This document shows, piece after piece, positions 29,398 to 37,288 of a stretch of DNA of 53,919 bases. This DNA comes from Firmicutes bacterium CAG:170 (GTDB taxonomy: Bacteria > Bacillota > Clostridia > Oscillospirales > Oscillospiraceae), in NCBI GenBank assembly GCA_000436735.1, contig FR887093.1, forward strand, positions 1 to 53,919. Reading direction: 5' to 3'. Position 1 is the stretch's first letter. Each line of letters starts with the position of its first letter. The translations under genes and the position numbers were made by a program. Below the pieces are notes generated by a model, which saw nothing but the letters and a program-made list of their open reading frames with translations, searched no databases and was not told the origin of the DNA.

Positions 29398-29745
29398 ATG
29401 GGAAAATGGACGGACGATCAACTTCAATATCTCCGCGAGCATAGTCGCTCACAGCCGGCAGCGGCTATTGCCGCAGCGCTTGGCCGGACGGGCGGAATCC
29501 GTCTCCCGGCAAACGTCGATGCTGTGTTGGCTGTGCTGGCGAAGCAGAAAGTCAAATGCGGCCGCGATCAGGCAGAACGCGTCGCTTGGAGAATCCTCAA
29601 AGATTGGGTAGCAGCACAAATGGCGATTCTGGAATCTGAGATGGTGCAAATGGACGAAGTTTTTCTGCCGTACATGGTAAACGATTCCGGGCAGACGCTT
29701 TTCCAGTGCTACAAAAACAAACAACTTGCGATCGGAGGATATTGA
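29398..29745 (+). CDS. hypothetical phage protein (115 aa)
   Basis: The N-terminus (GKWTDDQLQYLREHSRSQPA) resembles a Myb/SANT- or HTH-like start of phage proteins that scan DNA, and the C-terminal part (DWVAAQMAILESEMVQMDEV followed by FLPYMVNDSGQTLFQCYK) is a conserved hypothetical segment common in Firmicute phages. Ribosome site AAAGGAGG. The function is unknown; DNA binding is possible. Confidence 0.65.
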   Translation: MGKWTDDQLQYLREHSRSQPAAAIAAALGRTGGIRLPANVDAVLAVLAKQKVKCGRDQAERVAWRILKDWVAAQMAILESEMVQMDEVFLPYMVNDSGQTLFQCYKNKQLAIGGY

Positions 29746-30206
29746 TGGAAGCAGTTAATTGTTTGAGATGCGAATACAAAGACGCCGATAACGGAAATTG
29801 CACCGCTGCAGGCGGATTCTGTACGGCCGTTCCAGCAGCGTATTGCCCGTTGCTGCGGCGGTATTTAGGTACAGGGATGACACCGGAACAGGCGGCAAAC
29901 GCCAAGACTATCATCGAATCCGCATTTGCGGAGGACACTTCGAAAGCTGAACGAATCAGAAAGCTGCTGGCCGCTGATAAGGAGGGCCGTGTCCTGATTC
30001 TACCGTGCAAACGCGGGGACGGTATTTACATCTGCGGCGCTGGCCGCGCATGGAGATTCTGGGTGACCGACGTGAGTACTCTTAATGGGCGTACAGTGCT
30101 TAATGTGCAAGGGTTCGGAACGATTGCAGCGGATGACATCGGCAAAACCGCGTTTCTCAGCTTAGAAGAAGCCGAGCGGGCTTTGGAGGAACAGAAAAAT
30201 GTCTAA
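29745..30206 (+). CDS. hypothetical cysteine-containing protein (153 aa)
   Basis: The first 35 residues carry CLRCEYKDADNGNC and further cysteines, probably a small zinc or disulfide domain, and the later part is a beta-rich domain (VLILPCKRGDGIYICGAGRA, then AFLSLEEAERALEE). The start overlaps the previous stop (TGATG). Similar two-part proteins with the same end are common in early operons of gut phages. Function unknown. Confidence 0.65.
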   Translation: MEAVNCLRCEYKDADNGNCTAAGGFCTAVPAAYCPLLRRYLGTGMTPEQAANAKTIIESAFAEDTSKAERIRKLLAADKEGRVLILPCKRGDGIYICGAGRAWRFWVTDVSTLNGRTVLNVQGFGTIAADDIGKTAFLSLEEAERALEEQKNV

Positions 30207-30393
30207 GCCGAAAAAGCTGGGTATGCCAGCCGCCTATACCTCGAACGCCAGAGCTGATTTTCTGCGCCGCCCAAAAGCGGCAGAACGCCGGAAATGGGCT
30301 GTCGCAAGCGATGATCGGCTGGCGCGTATGGAGCAGAAACGGATGGAACGTGAAAAGGAGGACATGAACAGTGACCAGAAAACGCGCAGTTAA
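30199..30393 (+). CDS. small basic protein (64 aa)
   Basis: Very basic, Arg/Lys-rich with no hydrophobic segment; probably helical and nucleic-acid binding. It overlaps the genes on both sides (8 and 23 bases). No family recognised. Confidence 0.5.
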   Translation: MSKPKKLGMPAAYTSNARADFLRRPKAAERRKWAVASDDRLARMEQKRMEREKEDMNSDQKTRS

Positions 30394-30616
30394 GTTGCTG
30401 ATGGCTCGCGGGTATAGCCGAAATCATGCAAACGGACTTATGCGGAACAAGGCACCCGGCGACAGCAATTTCCAAGCATATAACGCATATCTGCGTTGTG
30501 AGAGAATCTGCGATGCATTTGACCGGCTCTCAAGCTGCTTTTACAATTATGGCGCTTCTGCGGACGTTCTCGCCAAAGCTCTTTTCTCTTTTGGCAAGTC
30601 TTTGACCGGGAGGTGA
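30371..30616 (+). CDS. small protein, paralogue of the next gene (81 aa)
   Basis: It begins at GTG, 9 bases after AAGGAGG. Its N-terminus TRKRAVKLLMARGYSRNHAN is clearly related to that of the next gene (KRKRALKMLMGAGMSRNDAS), a helix-turn-helix-like hairpin with RxA-K-LM-xGxSRNxA. The remainder differs. The pair likely arose by duplication of this N-terminal module. Function unknown. Confidence 0.6.
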   Translation: MTRKRAVKLLMARGYSRNHANGLMRNKAPGDSNFQAYNAYLRCERICDAFDRLSSCFYNYGASADVLAKALFSFGKSLTGR

Positions 30617-30620
30617 CGGC

Positions 30621-30938
30621 ATGAAGAGAAAAAGAGCGTTAAAGATGCTGATGGGCGCTGGCATGAGCAGAAACGACGCCAGCCGGTTCATCCGAGAACC
30701 TTTTGCAGTCGGGAACGATGCCAAAGTCTTCGTCGGTCTATACAGGATGGCGGTCAGGAAATCACATGTACACGTCATGGCCGACGGTGACGAAACGTTC
30801 ATACGTTTCATTCCAAAGAACGAGCAGCCTCATTGCTACTTTAACACGCACCTCGCGTGCCCCGCAGATCGCGTTTGCACGATCTGCCGAAATCTCAATT
30901 CTCAAGGTAGGGGGTATTGCGATGCCGAGAACCGATGA
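30621..30938 (+). CDS. small protein, paralogue of the preceding gene (105 aa)
   Basis: It shares the N-terminal module RKRALKMLMGAGMSRNDASR with the preceding gene and adds a beta-rich middle and a cysteine-containing end (CYFNTHLACPADRVCTICR) that may bind zinc. ATG follows GGGAGG. It overlaps the Lar-like gene by 17 bases. Confidence 0.6.
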   Translation: MKRKRALKMLMGAGMSRNDASRFIREPFAVGNDAKVFVGLYRMAVRKSHVHVMADGDETFIRFIPKNEQPHCYFNTHLACPADRVCTICRNLNSQGRGYCDAENR

Positions 30939-31107
30939 ATTGACCTGCCGATTTTGCGGTGCAGACAGTCGCTGCAAGATTGAGGAAGTATATCTGCGTC
31001 CAAGAACACCGCCCATGTTTTGCGTCAGGTGTTATAATTGCGGTAGAGCGGGTACACCGAAAGGCACAAAGAAAACCGCAATCCGTGCGTGGAAGAAGAC
31101 GAAATAA
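30922..31107 (+). CDS. Lar-like zinc-ribbon protein (61 aa)
   Basis: The layout CRFCGADSRCKI ... FCVRCYNCGRAG ... KKTAIRAWKK matches the Lar (restriction alleviation) family: two Cys pairs of a zinc ribbon followed by the AixAW helix. Lar of the Rac prophage modulates type I restriction. The lineage here only suggests a related DNA- or enzyme-binding role. The ATG is chosen over longer frames because of the AGGGGG site. Confidence 0.75.
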   Translation: MPRTDELTCRFCGADSRCKIEEVYLRPRTPPMFCVRCYNCGRAGTPKGTKKTAIRAWKKTK

Positions 31108-31128
31108 CGATGGAAAGGGGCGGCGCAC

Positions 31129-31533
31129 ATGACTCTGGCACAGTTGAATGAGCATCTGGACGCGGTTCAGCAACTTGCAAGGACCGAGGAGACGCTTAAA
31201 AACCTTTGGGATGCTGCCGTCCCGGGTGCGCAGAAATTGACCGGAATGCCCCACGCAAGCGGCGTCAGAGACAAGGTTGGTGACTTTGCCGTAGAGATCG
31301 CAGACTTGGAATCTGAGATCGAGCGCGAAAAAGCCGTAATCGCGGAAAGTGAAGAACGCATCGCTGCTTGGATTTCCACCATCGAAGACGGAACGACCCG
31401 CATTATCTTCCGTCTCCGCTTCATTCGCGCAATGCAGTGGAAAGAAATTGCCGGGATTGTTGGCAAGTACAGCACCGAGTCCAGCGTGAAGCACGCCGTA
31501 TATCGCTGCCTGTCTGAACCGGCCCACGATTGA
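31129..31533 (+). CDS. sigma-like late transcription regulator (DUF1492 / ArpU-type)
   Basis: This 134-aa protein has an N-terminal coiled-coil region (about 45-80) and a C-terminal sigma-70 region 4-like helix-turn-helix (RIIFRLRFIRAMQWKEIAGI followed by SSVKHAVYRCL). Proteins of this build sit at the end of early operons just before terminase genes and are thought to activate the late promoter, as RinA and ArpU-type proteins do. Three 10-bp iterons and a promoter begin only 29 bases after its stop. ATG preceded by GAAAGGGG. Confidence 0.82.
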   Translation: MTLAQLNEHLDAVQQLARTEETLKNLWDAAVPGAQKLTGMPHASGVRDKVGDFAVEIADLESEIEREKAVIAESEERIAAWISTIEDGTTRIIFRLRFIRAMQWKEIAGIVGKYSTESSVKHAVYRCLSEPAHD

Positions 31534-31561
31534 TTGCGGATATACGCCATGGTATCTATTT

Positions 31562-31591
31562 GCACGTAATTGTACGTAATTGCACGCAATT
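31562..31591 (+). promoter_or_regulatory. three tandem 10-bp iterons upstream of the late promoter
   Basis: GCACGTAATT (31562-31571), GTACGTAATT (31572-31581) and GCACGCAATT (31582-31591) are directly adjacent, so the copies face the same side of the helix. They lie about 48 bp upstream of a -10 box and just downstream of the late regulator gene, as expected for its binding sites. Confidence 0.75.
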
Positions 31592-31635
31592 AAATTTTGT
31601 CGCACGGCGTGGTGCTTTCATGTCCGCAGACAATA

Positions 31636-31644
31636 TGCTAGTAT
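31636..31644 (+). promoter_or_regulatory. late promoter -10 element (extended)
   Basis: TGCTAGTAT forms an extended -10 element with TAGTAT at 31639-31644. No fair -35 box exists 17 bp upstream, which fits an activator-dependent promoter. Confidence 0.5.
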
Positions 31645-31670
31645 TAGACTCGTAAAATTCCAAATCAAGC

Positions 31671-31701
31671 CGGGCGGCGCTCCTGATCGGGGGGCGCTGC
31701 T
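31671..31701 (+). terminator. leader hairpin of the late transcript (possible attenuator)
   Basis: Two complementary arms (GGGCGGCGCTCC and GGGGCGCTGCTC, with G-U pairs) form a strong stem a few bases before CATTTTATT. It lies in the roughly 190-base leader of the late mRNA between promoter and first gene, so it may pause or terminate transcription until overcome. The rest of 31534-31832 shows no gene except a 4-codon mini-frame at 31822. Confidence 0.45.
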
Positions 31702-31832
31702 CATTTTATTCGGAAGGAGGACTTGCCTCCACGATGCTCCTTGCGTGGAGGATGGCTCGGACCTGCGGCGTATCGCCAACGCTGCCGGCTGCGGGTACAT
31801 CGAAAAAAAGGAGGAAACCCTATGTTGCTCAC

Positions 31833-32975
31833 ATGAGCGGCGCGGGGTCGGCAGCAATGATCTACTTGCAAAACAACGTATTCGATGAAGCATTGGAACG
31901 GCTGCGGATGATCTTCGACGGCCACGACGATGTGATCGTCAGCATGTCCGGCGGCAAGGACAGTACAGTTCTTTTCCGCATGGCGCTTATGGTTGCGCAG
32001 GAGCGCGGGCGTCTGCCGCTCAAGGTATTCTGGCTCGATCAGGAAGCTGAGTGGCAAGCGACGGTGGACTATATGCAGCACATCATGGAGCTGCCGGAAG
32101 TCACGCCGTACTGGTATCAGATCCCCTTTGAATTCACAAACACGCTCTCCCCGGAGAAGAATTTCATCAGTGTTTGGAATCCGGAGGACAAAGCGATCTG
32201 GATTCACCCGCAGCACCCGCTCTCCATCAAGGAAAACCCCAGCAGCGAAAACCGATTCCATGAGCTTGTCAACGTCCTCCCGTCCTACTGCACCGATTCT
32301 GAGAATTGTGCCGTGCTGGTGGGAATGCGCATGACGGAAAGCCTGAACCGGCGCGTTGCTATCACGCAGCATGAAGCCCGATACAAAGGCGTGACGTGGT
32401 GCAAGAAGAAAGTTGGCAGGTGTCAGGTGTTCTGGCCGATCTACGATTTCACCAACGATGACATCTGGACAGCCATTGCCAAGAATCACTGGGCATACAA
32501 TCGCGTCTACGATCTGCAATACCAGTGGGGCTTGGCCAAGGAGGCCATGCGCGTCTCAGCGCTCATCCACGAAACCGCCTGGCACTCGATTGAAATGCTG
32601 CAGGAGTTTGAGCCGGACACCTACAACAAGTTCATCCGTCGCGTATCTGGCGTCGGTACATTCGCCCATACCTTTGACAGCGGTGACATCATCCCGCGCC
32701 AGCTCCCCTTTGCGTTCCGTTCGTGGCAGGAATACCGCGACTATCTGCTTGCCAATATCGTGAAGCCCGAATACCACGAGCTGTTCCGAAACCGCTGGAA
32801 GAATCAGACCGGAGACGAATGGTATCGTGTCCATGTCAAAGAGATCGTCCTGAATGATATTGATGGCACGAACAACGCAAATGCCCGCTCCCGTTTCCGC
32901 ATCCGGGAAAAGGCTCCCACCTATCGCAAACGCGACGCCGCGCAGTTTGAGCAATATATGGGCAGCAAGAAATGA
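31833..32975 (+). CDS. PAPS reductase-like (PP-loop) protein
   Basis: This 380-aa protein has the PP-loop SMSGGKDSTVLF near residue 28-40 of the adenylylsulfate/phosphoadenylylsulfate reductase fold, followed by KVFWLDQEAEWQATVDYM and a conserved WPIYDFTNDDIWTAIAKNHW segment found in DUF3440/IbrA- and DndC-like proteins. Such enzymes use ATP to activate or transfer sulfur, but no clear reductase Cys motif is seen. Two ParB-like genes follow at once, echoing the IbrA/IbrB pair. The ATG at 31833 overlaps the stop of a 4-codon mini-frame that sits behind an AAGGAGG site; ATG at 31857 is an alternative. Confidence 0.85.
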   Translation: MSGAGSAAMIYLQNNVFDEALERLRMIFDGHDDVIVSMSGGKDSTVLFRMALMVAQERGRLPLKVFWLDQEAEWQATVDYMQHIMELPEVTPYWYQIPFEFTNTLSPEKNFISVWNPEDKAIWIHPQHPLSIKENPSSENRFHELVNVLPSYCTDSENCAVLVGMRMTESLNRRVAITQHEARYKGVTWCKKKVGRCQVFWPIYDFTNDDIWTAIAKNHWAYNRVYDLQYQWGLAKEAMRVSALIHETAWHSIEMLQEFEPDTYNKFIRRVSGVGTFAHTFDSGDIIPRQLPFAFRSWQEYRDYLLANIVKPEYHELFRNRWKNQTGDEWYRVHVKEIVLNDIDGTNNANARSRFRIREKAPTYRKRDAAQFEQYMGSKK

Positions 32976-33544
32976 TTTCAGATCAGCCCATTCATCAGGT
33001 CGAGTGGATACCCATTGAAAAGGTCCACGCAAACGACTACAACCCCAACAGTGTCGCCACGCAGGAGATGAAGCTGCTTTATCGCTCCGTCAAAGCGGAC
33101 GGCTACACGCAGCCCGTCGTTACCATCTACGACGAAAAGAAAGACCGGTATGTTATCGTCGACGGCTTCCACCGATACAGCATCATGCGCAGATTCAAAG
33201 ACATCTACGTTTCATGCGAAGGGAAGCTGCCCTGTGTTGTGCTTCATGGCAAGACCATGAACGACCTCATGGCTTCGACAGTCCGGCACAACCGCGCCAG
33301 AGGCAAGCACTCCATTAACGGTATGTCCAATATCGTCATGGAAATGCTGATGAACGGCGCGACCGATCTGCAGGTCTGCAATGAGCTTGGCCTAGAACCG
33401 GAAGAGCTAGTGCGCCTCAAGCACATCACCGGATATGCGAAGCTCTACGAAAACAATTCATTCACACGCGCTGCGATCTCCGAGAATCAGGCACGTCAGC
33501 TTCAGAAGTATCGAAAGGAGGCTGGCACTGATGGAGATTGTTAA
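32972..33544 (+). CDS. ParB/IbrB-like protein, first copy
   Basis: This 190-aa protein has a ParB-like nuclease fold: WIPIEKVHANDYNPNSV, then QPVVTIYDEKKDRYVIVDGF HRYSIMRR (split) with the DGFHRY signature, and the C-terminal helix-turn-helix part (DLQVCNELGLEPEELVRLKH ITGY, split). It overlaps the PAPS reductase-like gene by 4 bases. IbrB proteins of this type partner a PAPS reductase-like protein as transcription regulators, while other ParB-like proteins act as nucleases or CTP switches. No ParA is present, so a partition role is unlikely. Confidence 0.85.
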   Translation: MISDQPIHQVEWIPIEKVHANDYNPNSVATQEMKLLYRSVKADGYTQPVVTIYDEKKDRYVIVDGFHRYSIMRRFKDIYVSCEGKLPCVVLHGKTMNDLMASTVRHNRARGKHSINGMSNIVMEMLMNGATDLQVCNELGLEPEELVRLKHITGYAKLYENNSFTRAAISENQARQLQKYRKEAGTDGDC

Positions 33545-34190
33545 TCAGATCGTGATGAAGAAGATTTCCGAGGTCAAGCCCTATGTCCGCAATCCCCGGA
33601 AAAACGATAAGACGGTCAACCTGCTTGTCGAGATCATTCCGAAGGTTGGCTTCAACGTGCCGCTGGTCATCGACCGCAACGGTATCATCGTCAAAGGTCA
33701 TGCCCGTTATGCTGCCGCCATTCGGCTCGGCATGGAGGAAATACCCTGCGTCGTAACAGACGCCGACGAAGAAACGATCAAGCTCGACCGTCTGGCCGAC
33801 AACCGCATTTCCGAATTCTCCGAGTGGATCAACGACGAGCTGCTCCACGAGATCGATATGCTCAACCTTGACTTTGACTTCGATCTCGAATCCCTTGGCT
33901 TCCCCGCTCCCAGCGACGATTTTGACGCCGATGCTCTTTTCGATGATGGGGTGGTCGGTGAATCCGAAGAGGACCGCCGTGCCAGATACCAAGCCTATCT
34001 GGATAACGCCGCAAAGGAAGAAGCACAGAATGTTGCAATCACCACGCAGGAGCAGGTAGACCGCGCCAAAGCGTCCGCTCTGAGCGTAGCCGAGAAGCCG
34101 CCCAAGTATGCCAAGGTCGTTTGTGAGCATTGCGGCCACGTCATGTTCATCAAGGAGGGCGATGCACTTTTCTCCACCGAACAATCGTAG
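33531..34190 (+). CDS. ParB-like protein, second copy, with zinc-finger end
   Basis: This 219-aa protein has a ParB N-terminal domain: KKISEVKPYVRNPRKNDKTV, FNVPLVIDRNGIIVKGHARY and the AAAIRLGMEEIPCV strand, followed by DRLADNRISEFSEW. This fold commonly precedes or accompanies DNA methyltransferases in phages. The linker is acidic. The C-terminus has CEHCGHVMFI, half of a zinc site. It overlaps the first ParB gene by 14 bases. A joint role with the two upstream proteins in DNA modification or late regulation is suggested by the gene order. Confidence 0.83.
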   Translation: MEIVNQIVMKKISEVKPYVRNPRKNDKTVNLLVEIIPKVGFNVPLVIDRNGIIVKGHARYAAAIRLGMEEIPCVVTDADEETIKLDRLADNRISEFSEWINDELLHEIDMLNLDFDFDLESLGFPAPSDDFDADALFDDGVVGESEEDRRARYQAYLDNAAKEEAQNVAITTQEQVDRAKASALSVAEKPPKYAKVVCEHCGHVMFIKEGDALFSTEQS

Positions 34191-34270
34191 CCCCGGTAAT
34201 TATTCGTAAGGGCTGGGTGGGTATGCAGCCAATCCCCTGTCAAATCCGTACAGATGTGAGGCGATAAACG

Positions 34271-34444
34271 ATGCAAGAACAAGAGAAGATTCCTGTCTGG
34301 GTGCAGATCGTCAATGGAAAGACGGTGTGCATCTGCCATCGAGGGCGCAAAGGCTGCAAGAAGCCCTGTGAAAAGGACGTTGTCACGCGCGATAAGTTTG
34401 CTGGGTGGCAGGGTATCATGCGTCGTGATCGATTCGGTCGCTGA
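34271..34444 (+). CDS. small cysteine-containing protein (57 aa)
   Basis: An ATG at 34271 opens a 57-codon frame with VCICHRGRKGCKKPCEKDVV (Cys20, 22, 29, 33), a likely zinc site, and a C-terminal GWQGIMRRDRFG helix. Only a weak GTGAGG ribosome site is present. I know comparable small proteins directly upstream of terminase genes in Firmicute phages. Function unknown. Confidence 0.55.
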   Translation: MQEQEKIPVWVQIVNGKTVCICHRGRKGCKKPCEKDVVTRDKFAGWQGIMRRDRFGR

Positions 34445-34560
34445 AAAGGTACTGTCGGGAGGGGGCGGCATCTGTTGCGGGCTCGACGACCCCATTTTTC
34501 GCCTAGTTAGTTTCCTGTTTTTCTGGTAATTTCGTTACGATTACCGCTGGAATGTGCGCA

Positions 34561-34706
34561 GGTATCGACGCAGATACCGCGCATTTTTCATACCACAGCG
34601 CGGGTGAGGCATACCGCGCTGACCTCCTAAGTTCATATGACCACATCGGGGTAAGGGTCACGCCCGTGCAGCACGGGTGCTGCGGTGCAATTCCGCTGAG
34701 CCCCAT
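34561..34706 (+). other. structured intergenic stretch upstream of the terminase genes
   Basis: Between 34445 and 34734 no gene with a fair ribosome site is seen. The stretch contains a row of hairpins: GGTATC/GATACC (34561-34578), AGCGCGG/CCGCGCT (34597-34620), CCCGTG/CACGGG (34663-34677) and GCGG/CCGC (34682-34696), the last two enclosed by GGGG (34648) and CCCC (34701). It could be the cos/pac site recognised by the terminase small subunit encoded next, or a regulatory leader RNA. Confidence 0.5.
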
Positions 34707-34734
34707 CAGAAAAAGCGTGAAAGGAGCTTGCTAT

Positions 34735-35301
34735 ATGGCTGAAACGAGACTCAAGATTGATGCTGAGGCGGAAGTCAGCACGACAGAGCTGGCCGCAATC
34801 CTCGGCGTGACGGCGCGGCGTGTGCAGCAGATGGCGCAGGACGGAACAATCGTTCCGGTGCGACGCGGCTACTTCCAGCTCGGCGACGCGGTTCAGCGAT
34901 ATATCAATTTCCTTTCCAAACCGCAGATCAGCGAGGCCGAGCAGAAGCTGGAAACAGCGAAGCGGCAGTCCGAAGCGCAGCTCAAGCTCTCCAAAGCTCA
35001 GCTTGCGAAGATGGAGGTCGAGGAGCTGAAAGGCAAGCTGCACCGCTCGGAAGATGTGGAGGGCTTCACGGAAGATCTAATTTACACCATCCGCGCTGCG
35101 CTGCTGTCGCTTCCGGGGCGGCTGTCGGTTGACGTCACCGCCGCGCAAAGCCCGGCTGAGGCTGCCGAGATCATCCGCAAGGAAGTCCATAAGGTCATGC
35201 GCGAGCTGGCTGCGCATCACTACGATCCTGAGAAATACGCCGAGAAAGTAAACGAGCGGCGCGACTGGAGCAATGCGGGGCGCAGCTATGACGAAGAATG
35301 A
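34735..35301 (+). CDS. terminase small subunit (Nu1-like)
   Basis: This 188-aa protein has an N-terminal winged-helix (STTELAAILGVTARRVQQMA QDGTIVPV, split) typical of lambda Nu1-type DNA recognition subunits. A coiled coil of Lys/Glu/Gln heptads follows (about 62-105), then a C-terminal part that would bind the large subunit. It recognises the packaging start site and hands DNA to GpA. AAAGGAG precedes the ATG; although the frame is open upstream, that part overlaps the hairpin region and has no ribosome site. It overlaps the large subunit gene by 14 bases. Confidence 0.88.
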   Translation: MAETRLKIDAEAEVSTTELAAILGVTARRVQQMAQDGTIVPVRRGYFQLGDAVQRYINFLSKPQISEAEQKLETAKRQSEAQLKLSKAQLAKMEVEELKGKLHRSEDVEGFTEDLIYTIRAALLSLPGRLSVDVTAAQSPAEAAEIIRKEVHKVMRELAAHHYDPEKYAEKVNERRDWSNAGRSYDEE

Positions 35302-37276
35302 GGCAGCGGCCGATGCGCTGAAAAAAGCCGAAGCCGAACGCCAAGCCAAACGTCGCGGCGCGGCACGTCTGAACAAGGCCATGCGCAAGGCGCTGGCTGG
35401 CATGACGCCGCCTGATGACCTTACCGTCACCCAATGGGCAGAAGCCAAACGCCGCCTCTCTGCTGAGAGCGCAGCCGAACCCGGCCCGTGGCGTACGGAG
35501 CGCACGCCCTATCTGCGCGAGCCGATGGACGCTTTTACGGACCCAAAGGTTCGGCACATCGTCATGGTGGCCGCATCGCAGGTCGGCAAGTCCGAGTTTC
35601 TGAATAACTGCATCGGCTACATCATTGACGAGGACCCCGGCTCTATTCTGTTCATTCATCCCACAACCATTGACGCGCAGGAGTATTCCAAGCTCCGTAT
35701 CGCGCCGATGCTGCGCGACAGTCCGGCTCTGCGGCAGAAGATCGCCGCACCGAAAAGCCGCGACTCTCACAATACGATTCTCCAAAAGGCCTATCCGGGC
35801 GGCATCCTTACGATGTGCGGCTCGACCGAGGCACACGCGCTGGCATCAAAGCCTATCCGCTATGTGTTCGGCGACGAACGCGACCGATGGGCAACGAGCG
35901 CCGGCAATGAGGGCGATCCGTGGGATCTGGCAATGGCCAGGCAGACCACGTTCTATAATGCGAAGGCCGTCGAAGTATCAACTACGACGATCAAAAATGC
36001 CAGCGCTATCGAAGCTGCCTACTACACAGGCACGATGGAGCGGTGGAACTCCAAATGCCCGCATTGCGGCGAGTACCACGAAATCCGCTGGTCTGATATT
36101 CGCTTTGAGTACGACGAAATCATCGTCTCTCACAAGAAGACCTACAAGGTCAAGAAGGTGTACTACACCTGCCCCGGCTGCGGCTGCATTTCCACGGAAG
36201 CGGAGATGAAACGCGCCCCGGCAAAATGGATTGCCGAGAATCCGGAAGCCTACGGCCAAGGAACCCGTTCTTTCTGGCTGAACGCTTTCGTCAGCCAGTG
36301 GGCTTCGTGGGAATCTATCGTCCTGAAATATCTCAATGCGCTTGGCAGCACGAAAAAGATGCAGGTCGTTTTCAACACCTGCTTCGGTGAGCCGTGGGAA
36401 GACCGCGGCGACATTGAGGATGAGGATTCGCTGCTCGCTCGCCGCGAGGACTACGGCAAGGACAAAAACGGCGAGCCGGTCGAGCTGCCGCCGGGCGTCC
36501 TCGTTTTGACGGCTGGCGTTGATACGCAGGATGACCGCATGGAGTATGAGATCGTCGGGCACGGGTTCTTCGGCGAAACATGGGGCATTGAAAAAGGAAT
36601 CGTCATGGGGCGCCCGGATGATGACGCCACATGGAACAAACTCGATGAAGTTGTGTTCGACCGTGTGATGCGTTTTGAGAACGGCGTCGGCCTGCGGGTG
36701 TCTATGTCCTTCGTGGATGAGGGCGGTCACTTCACGCAGAGCGTTCGCGCACAATGCAACGCCAGAATCAGCAAGAAAGTATTCTGCATCAAAGGTATGC
36801 CCGGACAGGATAAGCCTTATATCTCACCGCCGAAAAAACAGAAGATCTTCGTCAATCAGATTGCGGTCGGCACCTGCTGGCAATATCAGCTCGGCGTCGA
36901 TTCCGGAAAGGAAATCATCATGGACAATCTGCGCGTACAGACGCCCGGACAGAAATATTGCCATTTCCCGAAGCGCGACGATTACGGCAGCGCCTATTTT
37001 GCGGGTCTGCTGTCGGAAACGAAGGTTTATGATCCGAACAAGAAGCAGCCGTGGTCGTGGAAGAAGATTCCCGGACACGAGCGTAACGAGCCTCTGGACT
37101 GCCGCAACTACGCGCTTGCCGCATTTAAGGCGTTGCCGAAGAATCTCGATGAGATCGACCGCCAGATCAAGGCCGCTTCCGGTGTTCGCGTACCTGCTCC
37201 GCCCTCGGCGAACATTACGCCGCCGAAGCGCCGCCCGGCGCAGCGCAGCAGGCAGAAATACTACGACGATTGGTAA
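35288..37276 (+). CDS. terminase large subunit (GpA family)
   Basis: This 662-aa protein is the packaging motor of the lambda GpA family. Walker A-like ASQVGKSE lies at about 96-103 and the Walker B strand RYVFGDERD at about 193-201. A zinc site follows (CPHCGEYHE and YTCPGCGC, about 257-300). The C-terminal nuclease region has a VDTQDDRMEYEIVGHGF acid motif at about 413 and ERNEPLDCRNYALAAF at about 602. It cuts concatemers and pumps DNA into the prohead. The ATG at 35288 is used; ATG 35273 is a weaker option. Confidence 0.93.
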   Translation: MTKNEAAADALKKAEAERQAKRRGAARLNKAMRKALAGMTPPDDLTVTQWAEAKRRLSAESAAEPGPWRTERTPYLREPMDAFTDPKVRHIVMVAASQVGKSEFLNNCIGYIIDEDPGSILFIHPTTIDAQEYSKLRIAPMLRDSPALRQKIAAPKSRDSHNTILQKAYPGGILTMCGSTEAHALASKPIRYVFGDERDRWATSAGNEGDPWDLAMARQTTFYNAKAVEVSTTTIKNASAIEAAYYTGTMERWNSKCPHCGEYHEIRWSDIRFEYDEIIVSHKKTYKVKKVYYTCPGCGCISTEAEMKRAPAKWIAENPEAYGQGTRSFWLNAFVSQWASWESIVLKYLNALGSTKKMQVVFNTCFGEPWEDRGDIEDEDSLLARREDYGKDKNGEPVELPPGVLVLTAGVDTQDDRMEYEIVGHGFFGETWGIEKGIVMGRPDDDATWNKLDEVVFDRVMRFENGVGLRVSMSFVDEGGHFTQSVRAQCNARISKKVFCIKGMPGQDKPYISPPKKQKIFVNQIAVGTCWQYQLGVDSGKEIIMDNLRVQTPGQKYCHFPKRDDYGSAYFAGLLSETKVYDPNKKQPWSWKKIPGHERNEPLDCRNYALAAFKALPKNLDEIDRQIKAASGVRVPAPPSANITPPKRRPAQRSRQKYYDDW

Positions 37277-37288
37277 GGAGCGTGTTTT

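Noticed and set aside
34600..34710. Possible cobalamin-type riboswitch upstream of terminase
   Set aside because: No B12-box or matching core is present; a terminase gene is an unlikely target. Kept only as an unexplained structured stretch.
34552..34734. 61-codon upstream extension of the small terminase subunit
   Set aside because: The frame is open, but there is no ribosome site at its start, the protein part looks random and the DNA is full of hairpins.
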